From Phaeobacter sp. G2 (GTDB lineage: Bacteria > Pseudomonadota > Alphaproteobacteria > Rhodobacterales > Rhodobacteraceae), in contig CP104100.1 of assembly GCA_025163595.1 (NCBI GenBank), positions 930,001-994,000 on the forward strand: a stretch of DNA of 64,000 nt, written 5' to 3'. Below the pieces are notes generated by a model. That model did not search any database and had not been told where the DNA came from. It saw only the letters and a list, made by a program, of their open reading frames with translations. Shown piece after piece: positions 49,673 through 57,315 of the stretch. Each line of letters opens with the position of its first letter. Within the stretch, counting starts at the first letter, position 1. A program made the position numbers and the translations under genes.

Positions 49673-50674
49673 CTAGATCAGGCTGCCCATATGCCGCGCG
49701 GTGTCCAGCATCCGATTGGAAAATCCCCATTCATTGTCATACCAGCTCACCACCCGAACCAGGCCCCCAGCCGTTACCGTGGTTTGAGCGGGAGCAAAGC
49801 AGGAGGAATGGGGATCATGGTTGAAATCAACCGACACCATCGGGTCTTGCTCATAGGAGAGCACGCCTTTTAGTGGCCCTTCAGCTGCGGCCTGGACAGC
49901 GGCATTGATTGCTTCCGGCGTTGCGGGGCGCTCAGGCATGAAGCTCAAATCCACCATGGAGACATTGGGGGTGGGGACCCGGATGGCGGAGCCTTCGAGG
50001 CGGCCTTTGAGCTGCGGTAAAACCTCGGCAATGGCGCGGGCTGCCCCGGTGGAGGTGGGCACCATCGACAGGGCGGCCGCGCGCCCCCGGTAGAGATCGC
50101 TATGGGGGCTGTCATGGGTGGGCTGGTCGCCAGTGTAAGCGTGAATGGTGGTCATGTACCCGGTCTGAATGCCAAAGCTCTGATCCAGCACCTGGGCCAG
50201 TGGCGCCAGGCAATTGGTGGTGCAGGAGGCATTGGAGACAATCAGATCTTCCGCGGTAAGCGCGGTGTGGTTGACGCCGTAAACCACGGTCCGGTCCATG
50301 TCCTTGCCCGGTGCCGACAGCAGCACCCGTTTGGAGCCATTGGCCAAATGGGCGGCAGCTGCGTTGCGGCTGGTGAAATGCCCGGTGCATTCCAGGGCAA
50401 TGTCCACATCCGACCAGGGCAGGTCTTTGGGGTCGCGTATTGCGGTTAGGCGAATGGTCTTTCCGGCCAGGACGATGTGGTCTGTGCCCGTTTCAACCGG
50501 TGTTTTCAGGCGCCCGTGCACCGAGTCATATTTCAGCAGATGCGCCAGTGTTTCTACCGAGGCCAGATCATTGATCGCCACCACTTCCATATCCCTGGTG
50601 CCATTTTCCAAAAGCGCGCGCATCACGCCACGGCCAATGCGGCCAAATCCATTGATTGCGATTTTGAGGGTCAT
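49673..50674 (-). CDS. gap: Glyceraldehyde-3-phosphate dehydrogenase
   Basis: A 333-residue type I GAPDH. It has the NAD fold start KIAINGFGRIGRGVMRALL, Asp in INDLA that favours NAD, the active-site Cys151 in SNASCTTNCLAP and the later WYDNEWGFSNRM. It oxidises glyceraldehyde 3-phosphate to 1,3-bisphosphoglycerate, or runs in reverse in gluconeogenesis. It is not grouped with pgk, tkt or other glycolytic genes. Two GntR/LacI-type operators lie 33 to 68 bp before its start, where they would block transcription. A LacI-type regulator gene is 1.4 kb away, beyond a small ArsR/AHSA1 segment. Confidence 0.96.
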   Translation of the reverse strand: MTLKIAINGFGRIGRGVMRALLENGTRDMEVVAINDLASVETLAHLLKYDSVHGRLKTPVETGTDHIVLAGKTIRLTAIRDPKDLPWSDVDIALECTGHFTSRNAAAAHLANGSKRVLLSAPGKDMDRTVVYGVNHTALTAEDLIVSNASCTTNCLAPLAQVLDQSFGIQTGYMTTIHAYTGDQPTHDSPHSDLYRGRAAALSMVPTSTGAARAIAEVLPQLKGRLEGSAIRVPTPNVSMVDLSFMPERPATPEAINAAVQAAAEGPLKGVLSYEQDPMVSVDFNHDPHSSCFAPAQTTVTAGGLVRVVSWYDNEWGFSNRMLDTARHMGSLI

Positions 50675-50706
50675 ATGGAGGCTCCGTTTCGTGGATGAGT
50701 TCTATT

Positions 50707-50742
50707 GTTAGCGATAACGTTGCTCGAACCGTTATCGCTAAC
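50707..50742. promoter_or_regulatory. Two LacI/GntR-type operators before gap
   Basis: GTTAGCGATAAC (50707-50718) and GTTATCGCTAAC (50731-50742) are each near-palindromes with a central CG and together form a larger inverted repeat, centres 24 bp apart. The GTTA-N4-TAAC core is that of the E. coli gluconate repressor GntR, a LacI-family protein. Two helical turns between centres suggests cooperative binding of dimers. Confidence 0.75.
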
Positions 50743-51009
50743 GAAATCGAAAAGCAACCCTGTTGAAGATCAGGTGACTGTGATCTTCAGGTTTTGAACT
50801 GACCCCACAATAGAAACCGGCCCCTCGCGCAGATCCCAGCGTATGGCGGGAACGAGCCCGGACTTACCGAAGCTGCGCTTCCTGCAAACGACCAAAAAGC
50901 ACGCAGCGCTGACCTTGCTCGCTATTCACGGCGCAGCTTGGGCAAGAACACTTAGCCTTTTTGCTACCTTTTCTGTTGACCAAAACACCGGACCAGTTTA
51001 GTTAGCCAC
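50743..51009. other. Intergenic segment between gap operators and ArsR gene
   Basis: 267 bp without a supported gene. It contains GATCA-type imperfect repeats (TGAAGATCAGGTGACTGTGATCTTCA, an inverted repeat around 50764-50789) and the ArsR promoter. The composition looks less regular than in neighbouring genes, as at the edge of an insertion. Confidence 0.4.
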
Positions 51010-51345
51010 ATGGCTAGCAATCTTGACGGTTTTTTCTCTGCACTTGCCGATCCCACCAGGCGCGCTGTGGTCGCGCGTCTGATGACCGGCCCCGCGCCGG
51101 TATCGGAATTGCATGAGCCTCACGATATGGCCCTGCCGTCCTTTCTGAAGCATCTCGGCAAGCTCGAATCCGCAGGAATGATCCGCTCCGAGAAAATTGG
51201 CCGCGTTCGGACGGTTCATATCGAAGCGGTCGCGATAGCCGAGGCCGAGGAATGGCTGAAACAGCAACGGCGCATCTGGGAAAGGCGTCTCGACCGCCTA
51301 TCCGCTCTCGCCGAGCACATCGAGAAGGAAAGCAACAATGGCTGA
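51010..51345 (+). CDS. ArsR-family winged-helix regulator
   Basis: A 111-residue ArsR/SmtB-type regulator: FFSALADPTRRAVVARLM at the N-terminus, the recognition helix in PSFLKHLGKLESAGMIRSEK, and wing KIGRVRTVHIE. The metal-binding Cys pairs of ArsR or SmtB are absent, as in the subgroup paired with AHSA1 proteins, which are not metal sensors. It overlaps the next gene by eight bases, so they form a two-gene unit. It likely represses its own operon; the signal is unknown. Confidence 0.88.
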   Translation: MASNLDGFFSALADPTRRAVVARLMTGPAPVSELHEPHDMALPSFLKHLGKLESAGMIRSEKIGRVRTVHIEAVAIAEAEEWLKQQRRIWERRLDRLSALAEHIEKESNNG

Positions 51346-51793
51346 CTACGAGACCTTGACCCTGGAACGCGAAATTGCGTGTGCGCCCGACCGGCTTTTC
51401 CATGTCATTATCGACCGCGATCTGCGTCAGAAATGGGCAGCACCGAATGACGAAAGCGTTGTCATCATCGACCAGTATGACTGTCGGCCCGGAGGACGCG
51501 AGGAAATCCGTTGCGGCCCGAAGGATGCCCCCGAGTTCAACACCACCGGCCTCTTTCACGTCGTCACGCCAGAATTTCTATCTTTCACGGAAACGCTGAT
51601 CGTGGGCGGTCAGATGATGTCGATCTCGCTTTGTAGTCACGAAATCTCAAAGAGCGATGCGGGCAGCACCCTGCGCGTCATATTACAGATCACGAGCCTC
51701 GTCGGGGCGGATTTGTTTAACGACTATCGCGGTGGATGGTCTGCTTCCCTCGACAACCTCGCGGCGCTGGCCGCGAACCTTGATCAGTCCTGA
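51338..51793 (+). CDS. SRPBCC/AHSA1-type START-like domain protein
   Basis: A 151-residue protein of the helix-grip fold (AHSA1, activator of Hsp90 homologue 1-like). It shows IDRDLRQKWAAPNDESVV at the start of the fold, GGREEIRCGPKDAPEF in the middle, and a C-terminal helix RGGWSASLDNLAALAANL that closes the cavity. It binds a small hydrophobic ligand or acts on one; bacterial members are mostly uncharacterised. Overlap with the ArsR gene is typical of this pair, seen often as a mobile module. Confidence 0.85.
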   Translation: MADYETLTLEREIACAPDRLFHVIIDRDLRQKWAAPNDESVVIIDQYDCRPGGREEIRCGPKDAPEFNTTGLFHVVTPEFLSFTETLIVGGQMMSISLCSHEISKSDAGSTLRVILQITSLVGADLFNDYRGGWSASLDNLAALAANLDQS

Positions 51794-52089
51794 CAAACCG
51801 GCTCACGGTTTCCCGGTATCATCCGACATAATGGCAGGTTTCCCGCACCAGCGGACGTTAATTTGCTTTGCGTGAACGGCAGTTCCGTCCGCGTTTTGAA
51901 CCTTCGTGTGCTCTGCGTCGAGGGACCGGTCTGGGGCTAATGTTTGTGGTTTGAAGCAGGACTGCCTGACGCGGACCACTGAGGGGATGCAGAACGTCCG
52001 GCGTCTCCAATGCGTTCGGAAGATCCTCAATCTTGCAGTTTTGCTCAGCAGCACTTGCGGTGGAGCACGAAGTACAAGACCATGTGCGC
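51794..52089. other. Intergenic segment after the AHSA1 gene
   Basis: 296 bp before the LacI-type gene. No supported gene; both strands have open frames but with no family resemblance and poor codon patterns. It may hold decayed sequence plus the promoter of the regulator. Confidence 0.4.
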
Positions 52090-53094
52090 ATGACAAAAAA
52101 AATGCTCCTGAAGGATGTTGCCCGGCTTGCCGGTGTCAGCGAAATGACCGCCAGTCGCGCGCTGCGTGGCGCCCGGGATGTTTCAAAATCAACCCGCGCC
52201 AAGGTCGAGGAGATAGCCCGCGCCCATGGCTATGTGCCCAATCGCATTGCCGGCTCTCTGTCGTCGCAATCGGTGAACCTGGTGGCTGTGGTGGTCCCCT
52301 CGCTCAACAGTTTTGTCTTTCCCGAAGTGCTGTCCGGGATTTCTTCGGTGTTGAAACAAAGCCCGCTAAAGCCCGTTGTTGGTATTTCCGGCTATGAGCT
52401 GAATGAGGAAGAGGAGGTCATCCGCGAGATGCTGAGCTGGCGACCCTCTGGCCTGATCGTGGCCGGGTTGGAGCACAACGATGCCACCCGGCGGATGCTC
52501 TTGCAGGCGGATTGTCCGGTGGTCGAGGTAATGGATGTTGATGGCACGCCACTGCGCCACTGCGTTGGTATTTCGCATTTGCAGGCGGGACGGGATATGG
52601 CGGCGCAAATCCTAGCGCGGGGCTATCGGCGCATCGGTTTTATCGGCACCAAGATGCCGCAGGATTTTCGCGCCCGCAAACGCTTTGATGGCTTTGCCGA
52701 GGGGCTCGCTGCGCAGGGGGTATCACTGGTGGATCTGGAGCACTACGCCGGCGACAGCTCGATAGAAACCGGGCGTGCGCTGACCGCCAATATGCTGGCG
52801 CGCCAACCGGATCTGGACTGTATTTACTATTCCAGCGATGTGATGAGCGTCGGCGGCTATATGCACTGCCTTGCCACTGGGCTGTCGGTGCCCGGGGATG
52901 TGGCCTTGGCGGGGTTCAATAATCTACAGATTCTATCGGGACTGCCGCTGCAATTGGCGACCACCGATGCCTGCCGCCGCGACATTGGCGAGCGGGCCGC
53001 AGAAATTCTGCTGCAGGCGCGCGACAGCGCAGAAGAACTGGCGCCCATATGCGAAGCGCTGAGCCCGCGTATCAGTCTGGGCCAGTCCTTGTAG
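52090..53094 (+). CDS. LacI-family transcriptional regulator, GntR (gluconate)-like
   Basis: A 334-residue LacI-type repressor. The N-terminal helix-turn-helix is LKDVARLAGVSEMTASRALR, followed by the hinge helix region PNRIAGSLSSQSVNLVAVVV and a periplasmic-binding-protein-like effector domain with late VALAGFNN. E. coli GntR is the nearest type by eye. ATG 52090 is chosen as the natural family start; the frame upstream to 52033 is open but unconserved. The two GTTA-N4-TAAC operators before gap are good candidate targets, so this protein may set gap expression in answer to a sugar acid such as gluconate or its phosphate. That link is inference. Confidence 0.9.
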   Translation: MTKKMLLKDVARLAGVSEMTASRALRGARDVSKSTRAKVEEIARAHGYVPNRIAGSLSSQSVNLVAVVVPSLNSFVFPEVLSGISSVLKQSPLKPVVGISGYELNEEEEVIREMLSWRPSGLIVAGLEHNDATRRMLLQADCPVVEVMDVDGTPLRHCVGISHLQAGRDMAAQILARGYRRIGFIGTKMPQDFRARKRFDGFAEGLAAQGVSLVDLEHYAGDSSIETGRALTANMLARQPDLDCIYYSSDVMSVGGYMHCLATGLSVPGDVALAGFNNLQILSGLPLQLATTDACRRDIGERAAEILLQARDSAEELAPICEALSPRISLGQSL

Positions 53095-53136
53095 GCGCAA
53101 TGGTCAGATCCGCGCGGTCCGTCTTTCAACCAAAAA

Positions 53137-53159
53137 CTCCCCGGCCATGGACCGGGGAG
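53137..53159 (-). terminator. Terminator of the alcohol dehydrogenase operon
   Basis: Minus-strand reading: CTCCCCGG-N7-CCGGGGAG followed by TTTTTGG. Perfect 8-bp stem with a T-run, 37 bp after the Fe-alcohol dehydrogenase stop, at the end of the TRAP/GS operon. On the plus strand it also lies 42 bp after the LacI-type gene. Confidence 0.85.
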
Positions 53160-53195
53160 CAGGAACCGTGAAGGATCGTATGGTTTTCGTATGGT

Positions 53196-54341
53196 TTACA
53201 GTGCGGCTTTGAACAGCTGCGTCAGGTTTTCTTCTGTCAGCTCAATGGGGTTGCCGCCGCAAGACGGGTCAATGAGTGCGCCTTTGACCAGATCGGGGAT
53301 CGAGGCCTCGGTAACGCCGAGATCCGACAGGCCGCGCGGAATGCCCATGCTGTCGTTCAGCTCCTGCACGTAAGCGCGGAAGCCGTCAAAGCCGCCCTCA
53401 ATCCCCAGATATGCGGCCGCCATATTGAACCGGTCGGCAATTTCAGGGGCGTTGAACTCAAGCACCGCCGGCATACAGACGGCATTGGTGGTGCCATGGT
53501 GGGTGTTGAAATGGGCTCCGATTGGGTGGCTCATGGCGTGGATGGCGCCGAGACCTTTCTGGAAACCAGTGGCCCCCATGGCGGCGGCTGACATCATCTG
53601 CGCGCGGGCCTCGATGTCGCTGCCATCGGCATAGGCGCGGGGCAGGTAGTCTTTGACCAGACGCATGCCTTCCAGTGCAATGCCCTGCGACATTGGGTGG
53701 TAATGCGGTGAGGAAAAGGCCTCAACACAATGGGCAAAAGCGTCCAGACCGGTGCCGGCGGTGATGAACTTTGGCATCCCAACGGTGAGCTCTGGGTCAC
53801 AGATTACCACGGTGGGCAGCACTTTTGGGTGAAAGATGATCTTTTTCACATGGCTGACAGAATCGGTAATTACCGAGGCGCGCCCGACTTCGGACCCGGT
53901 GCCTGCGGTGGTGGGCACTGCAATGATCGGGGCAATGGCATCTGCATCGGCGCGAGTCCACCAATCGCCAATGTCTTCAAAATCCCATATTGGCCGGGTC
54001 TGACCCGCCATAAAGGCGACCATTTTGCCCAGATCCAGACCCGAGCCGCCGCCAAACGCGATGACGCCATCATGGCCACCTGCGTTATAGGCCGCGACAC
54101 CGGCCTCTAGATTTTTCTCATTTGGGTTGGGGTCGACTTCAAAAAAGATCCCCCGACCCAGGCCAGCGGCCTCCATGATGTCGAGGGTGCTTTTGGTGAC
54201 CGGCAAATCCGCCAGTCCCTTGTCGGTGACCAGCAGTGGCTTTTTGATCCCGGCAGAGGCACAGGCCTCACCCAGTTCCTTAATCCGGCCGGCGCCGAAT
54301 TTGATTGCGGTCGGATAGGACCAGTTTCCAACGAGGTTCAT
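53196..54341 (-). CDS. Iron-containing (type III) alcohol dehydrogenase
   Basis: A 381-residue group III alcohol dehydrogenase. The nucleotide loop is AFGGGSGLDLGK, followed by VPTTAGTGSEVGR. The metal ligands are Asp and His in GTGLDAFAHCVEAF and two more His in HAMSHPIGAHFNTHHG, so the metal site is complete. It oxidises a primary alcohol to an aldehyde with NAD. It is last in a minus-strand run: hydrolase, TRAP transporter, glutamine synthetase-like, aldehyde dehydrogenase, this gene. I infer that it oxidises the hydroxyl of a gamma-glutamylated amino alcohol. Repeat copy C and a hairpin lie between it and the aldehyde dehydrogenase gene. Confidence 0.92.
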   Translation of the reverse strand: MNLVGNWSYPTAIKFGAGRIKELGEACASAGIKKPLLVTDKGLADLPVTKSTLDIMEAAGLGRGIFFEVDPNPNEKNLEAGVAAYNAGGHDGVIAFGGGSGLDLGKMVAFMAGQTRPIWDFEDIGDWWTRADADAIAPIIAVPTTAGTGSEVGRASVITDSVSHVKKIIFHPKVLPTVVICDPELTVGMPKFITAGTGLDAFAHCVEAFSSPHYHPMSQGIALEGMRLVKDYLPRAYADGSDIEARAQMMSAAAMGATGFQKGLGAIHAMSHPIGAHFNTHHGTTNAVCMPAVLEFNAPEIADRFNMAAAYLGIEGGFDGFRAYVQELNDSMGIPRGLSDLGVTEASIPDLVKGALIDPSCGGNPIELTEENLTQLFKAAL

Positions 54342-54412
54342 ATGCGTTTTCCTGTGATGGAGCGGGAGAAGGGGCGCTGCCCCCGCTTGCCTTGCGGCAA
54401 GCTCCCCCGAGA

Positions 54413-54432
54413 TATTTGTAGTAAGATGAAGG
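54413..54432 (+). repeat. Copy C of the hairpin-plus-tail repeat (tail only)
   Basis: TATTTGTAGTAAGATGAAGG, the tail of the repeat, here preceded by a different stem (CTTGCC-TTGC-GGCAAG). It is oriented opposite to the genes around it and ends 3 bp from the aldehyde dehydrogenase stop. Confidence 0.65.
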
Positions 54433-54435
54433 CTG

Positions 54436-55830
54436 CTAGGCGGTGCGTTTCTTCAGGTGATAGCTTTTGGGGCGGGTGAGGTTCTGATAGCCGATGACGG
54501 ACAAACCTCCCCCGCGGCCAGTGTTCTTGCAACCAGTCCAGCACAGGCTGGGATCAAGGTAATCCGCACGGTTCAGGAACACGGTGCCGGTTTCGATCTC
54601 ATCACCAATGCGGGCAGCGCGGTCCAGATCTTGGGTCCAGAGCGAGGCGGTGAGGCCAAATTCGCTGTCGTTCATCAGCGCGATAGCCTCAGCGTCGGAA
54701 GACACTTTCATGATGCCAACCACGGGCCCAAAGCTTTCATCCCGCATCACCCGCATCTCATGGGTGACATTTGTCAGGATTTGCGGCGTCAGATAGGCAC
54801 CACCATCGTCTTCGGCCATGGTGGGGATATGCGCCACGGCGCCCGCGGCGATGGCCTCGTCAATCTGGGCGCGCACTTCAGCGGCAAAACGCACATTGGC
54901 CATTGGGCCCATGGTGGTTGTCTCCTGCAGTGGATTGCCCAGTTTGTAGCCTTTGACGATCTCGACCGCCTTGGCGACAAAATCATCATAAAGGCTTTCG
55001 TGCACATAGATGCGTTCAATACCGCAGCAGCACTGGCCGGCGTTGAACATGGCGCCGTCAATCAATGTGTCGACGGCTGCATCTAGATCGGCATCTTCCA
55101 TCACATAACCAGGATCTTTGCCGCCTAGTTCGGTGCCGACGCCGGTAAATGTACCAGCTGCCGCGCGTTCCATTGCCTGGCCGCCGCCAACTGACCCGGT
55201 GAAATTGACAAAGTCAAAGGCGCGGTCCGCAATCAGGGCCGAAGTGGTGTCATGGTCCAGGAATACGTTCTGGAACACCTCGGCAGGAACCCCAGCAGCC
55301 TGGAAGGCCGCTGCCATGCGTTCTCCGACCAGAAGCGTCTGGGTAGCATGTTTCAGCACCACGGTATTGCCGGCAATCAGGGCTGGTGCCAGCGTGTTGA
55401 TCGCCGTCATATAGGGATAGTTCCAGGGGGCCACGATGAAGACAACCCCATGTGGAACACGCTTGATGTAGCGTTTAAAGTCAGCATCATCGCCAACTTC
55501 GATATCTGCCAGCGCAGTTTCGGCAATCTCTGCCATGTAGGAACTGCGCTCGTTAAAGCCGCCAAACTCGCCACCATAGCGCACCGGACGCCCCATCATA
55601 TGGGCCAGCTCGGGCACGATTTCATCGTTCATCGCGCCAACAGCTGCTACGCCTGCCATGACCAGCTTGATGCGTTCCTGCACTGGGCGTGCAGCCCAGG
55701 CCTTTTGCGCCGCGCGCGCCGCAGTGGCGACAGCAAATCCCTCTTCGCGGGACAGGGTCTGGCGCTCTGCATAAACCGATCCGTCAATCGGAGAGATACA
55801 TTTCAGGGTCTGGCCCATGTTCATCCTCAT
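54436..55830 (-). CDS. Aldehyde dehydrogenase of the amino-alcohol/GS cluster
   Basis: A 464-residue NAD(P)-dependent aldehyde dehydrogenase. Visible are VAPWNYPYMTAINTLAPALI, FTGSVGGGQAM, Glu in TELGGKDPGYV, and the nucleophile in AGQCCCGIERIYV, where three Cys stand in a row (the third, followed by GIER, may not be the nucleophile). ESFGPVVGIM follows. It is somewhat shorter than the common 480-500. The start may be 55830 or the ATG four codons later (MGQTLK), for which GAGG is better placed. In this operon it would oxidise a gamma-glutamyl amino aldehyde to the acid. It is flanked by repeat copies C and D. Confidence 0.92.
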   Translation of the reverse strand: MRMNMGQTLKCISPIDGSVYAERQTLSREEGFAVATAARAAQKAWAARPVQERIKLVMAGVAAVGAMNDEIVPELAHMMGRPVRYGGEFGGFNERSSYMAEIAETALADIEVGDDADFKRYIKRVPHGVVFIVAPWNYPYMTAINTLAPALIAGNTVVLKHATQTLLVGERMAAAFQAAGVPAEVFQNVFLDHDTTSALIADRAFDFVNFTGSVGGGQAMERAAAGTFTGVGTELGGKDPGYVMEDADLDAAVDTLIDGAMFNAGQCCCGIERIYVHESLYDDFVAKAVEIVKGYKLGNPLQETTTMGPMANVRFAAEVRAQIDEAIAAGAVAHIPTMAEDDGGAYLTPQILTNVTHEMRVMRDESFGPVVGIMKVSSDAEAIALMNDSEFGLTASLWTQDLDRAARIGDEIETGTVFLNRADYLDPSLCWTGCKNTGRGGGLSVIGYQNLTRPKSYHLKKRTA

Positions 55831-55851
55831 CTCGTTTGAAAGGGGAGCCCC

Positions 55852-55884
55852 CCTTCATCTTGCTAAAAATACCTTCGCCGAAGG
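55852..55884 (-). repeat. Copy D of the hairpin-plus-tail repeat
   Basis: Minus-strand reading: CCTTC-GGC-GAAGG then TATTTTTAGCAAGATGAAGG. It begins 10 bp after the GS-like stop, in the direction of the genes, before the aldehyde dehydrogenase. Confidence 0.65.
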
Positions 55885-55894
55885 CCGCGCGTCG

Positions 55895-57256
55895 TTAGAC
55901 GCGCTCAAACCCACGGGCGATTTCATAGTCGGTGACCACGCGGTCAAAATCTTCGATCTCAACTTCGGCGGCGCGGGTGTAGTGGTCCACCACATCATCG
56001 CCCATGGCAGCGCGCAGCATGGCAGAGTCGTTGAGGCTGAGACGGGCGTCGCGCAGGGTTTCCGGGATCATCCCGCTGTCGCCCTGATAGACATCGCCCG
56101 TTGCGGGCGCCTGCAGCTGCAGCCCTTCTTCGATACCCGCAATACCGGCAGCCAACATGGCTGCCATCGCCAGGTAGGGGTTCATATCCGACCCCGGAAT
56201 GCGGCATTCGACGCGGATTGATTTGCTGCCAACACCACAAAGACGATAGCCGGCGGTGCGGTTGTCCACCGACCAGATGATGCGGGTGGGGGCAAAAGTG
56301 CCCTTCATGAAGCGCTTGTAGCTGTTGATGTAGGGCGCCATGAAATAGGTATAATCCGGTGCGTACTTCAGCAGGCCAGCCATATAGTTCTTCATCAGAT
56401 CGGACATGCCAAGCGCATCTTGCGCGTCATAAAAGGCGGGCTTGCCATCTTTCCACAGGGACTGGTGCACATGGCTGGAGGAGCCCACTTTGTCGTGACG
56501 CCATTTGGGCAGGAAGGTCACCGCGTGGCCCTGCTGCCAGGCGATCTCCTTGGTGGCGTGCTTGGCGATGGTGTGGAAATCGGCGGTGTCCTGGGCCCGG
56601 CCATATTTGATGTTCAGCTCTTCCTGGCCGGTTTCGGCCTCGCCTTTGGTGCATTCCACCGGGATCCCGGCGTTCCACAGGTGATTGCGCAGGGGGCGCA
56701 TCACGTGCTCTTCCTTGGTGGTCTGCAGGATGTGGTAGTCCTCGTTGTAGCCTGAAATAGGCTGCAGATCGCGGAAGTCCGATTTGCGGATCTCGTCAAA
56801 GCTTTTCTCGAACAGGAAAAATTCCAGTTCGGTCGCGGTCATGGCGTCAAAGCCAAGCGCGTCAAGGCGGCGGATCTGTTTCTTCAAAATGGCGCGGGGA
56901 CTATGGGGGATCTCTTCGTGGCTGTGGTGATCCAGCACATCACACAGCACCATCACCGTACCCTCGAGCCAGGGCAGGGGGCGCAGGGTGGCAAGATCGG
57001 GTTTCATCACATAGTCGCCATAGCCGGATTCCCAGCTGGTCGAGGCGAAGCCATCGGGCGTTGCCATCTCCAGGTCGGTGGCCAGCAGATAGTTGCAGCA
57101 ATGGGTCTCTTCCCAGGCGCCAGCAACAAAATGCCCGGCGTGAAAGCGTTTGCCCATCAGGCGGCCCTGCATATCCACAAGGCAAACCAGCACGGTATCC
57201 ACCTCGCCAGCGGCAACTTGGGCTTTCAGATCGTCAAAACTCAGAACACCAGTCAT
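55895..57256 (-). CDS. Glutamine synthetase-like gamma-glutamyl-amine ligase
   Basis: A 453-residue glutamine synthetase homologue. Metal Glu residues lie in TELEFFLF and EAETGQEELN, the catalytic His in GSSSHVHQSL and the ATP/glutamate region in NRTAGYRLCGVGSKSI. There is no NLYDLP adenylylation loop, as usual for PuuA/GlnT/IpuC-type ligases. These join glutamate to an amine using ATP. Its operon mates are a TRAP transporter, alcohol and aldehyde dehydrogenases and an N-formylglutamate amidohydrolase-like enzyme. The set fits a pathway in which an amino alcohol, such as ethanolamine, is glutamylated before oxidation. Nitrogen-assimilation GlnA is excluded by context and lack of glnB. Confidence 0.88.
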   Translation of the reverse strand: MTGVLSFDDLKAQVAAGEVDTVLVCLVDMQGRLMGKRFHAGHFVAGAWEETHCCNYLLATDLEMATPDGFASTSWESGYGDYVMKPDLATLRPLPWLEGTVMVLCDVLDHHSHEEIPHSPRAILKKQIRRLDALGFDAMTATELEFFLFEKSFDEIRKSDFRDLQPISGYNEDYHILQTTKEEHVMRPLRNHLWNAGIPVECTKGEAETGQEELNIKYGRAQDTADFHTIAKHATKEIAWQQGHAVTFLPKWRHDKVGSSSHVHQSLWKDGKPAFYDAQDALGMSDLMKNYMAGLLKYAPDYTYFMAPYINSYKRFMKGTFAPTRIIWSVDNRTAGYRLCGVGSKSIRVECRIPGSDMNPYLAMAAMLAAGIAGIEEGLQLQAPATGDVYQGDSGMIPETLRDARLSLNDSAMLRAAMGDDVVDHYTRAAEVEIEDFDRVVTDYEIARGFERV

Positions 57257-57282
57257 GGGGCATTTTCCTGTCTAGATAGAGT

Positions 57283-57307
57283 GTCCCGGCACCAGCGGCG
57301 CCGGGAC
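57283..57307 (-). terminator. Hairpin after the TRAP binding-protein gene
   Basis: GTCCCGGC-N9-GCCGGGAC, 8-bp stem, in the 59-bp gap between the TRAP binding-protein stop and the GS-like start. Same position as hairpins after tctC and phnD. No T-run follows. Confidence 0.6.
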
Positions 57308-57315
57308 AGATGGGG

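Noticed and set aside
50743..51009. Insertion sequence remnant at the ArsR module edge
   Set aside because: Composition and an inverted repeat suggested it, but no transposase fragment or target duplication could be identified.
51858..52202. Minus-strand open frame between AHSA1 and LacI-type genes
   Set aside because: No family resemblance, and it runs into the regulator's coding DNA; treated as noncoding or decayed sequence.
55895..57256. Housekeeping glutamine synthetase GlnA
   Set aside because: The operon partners, 453-residue size, missing adenylylation loop and absence of glnB argue for an amine ligase.
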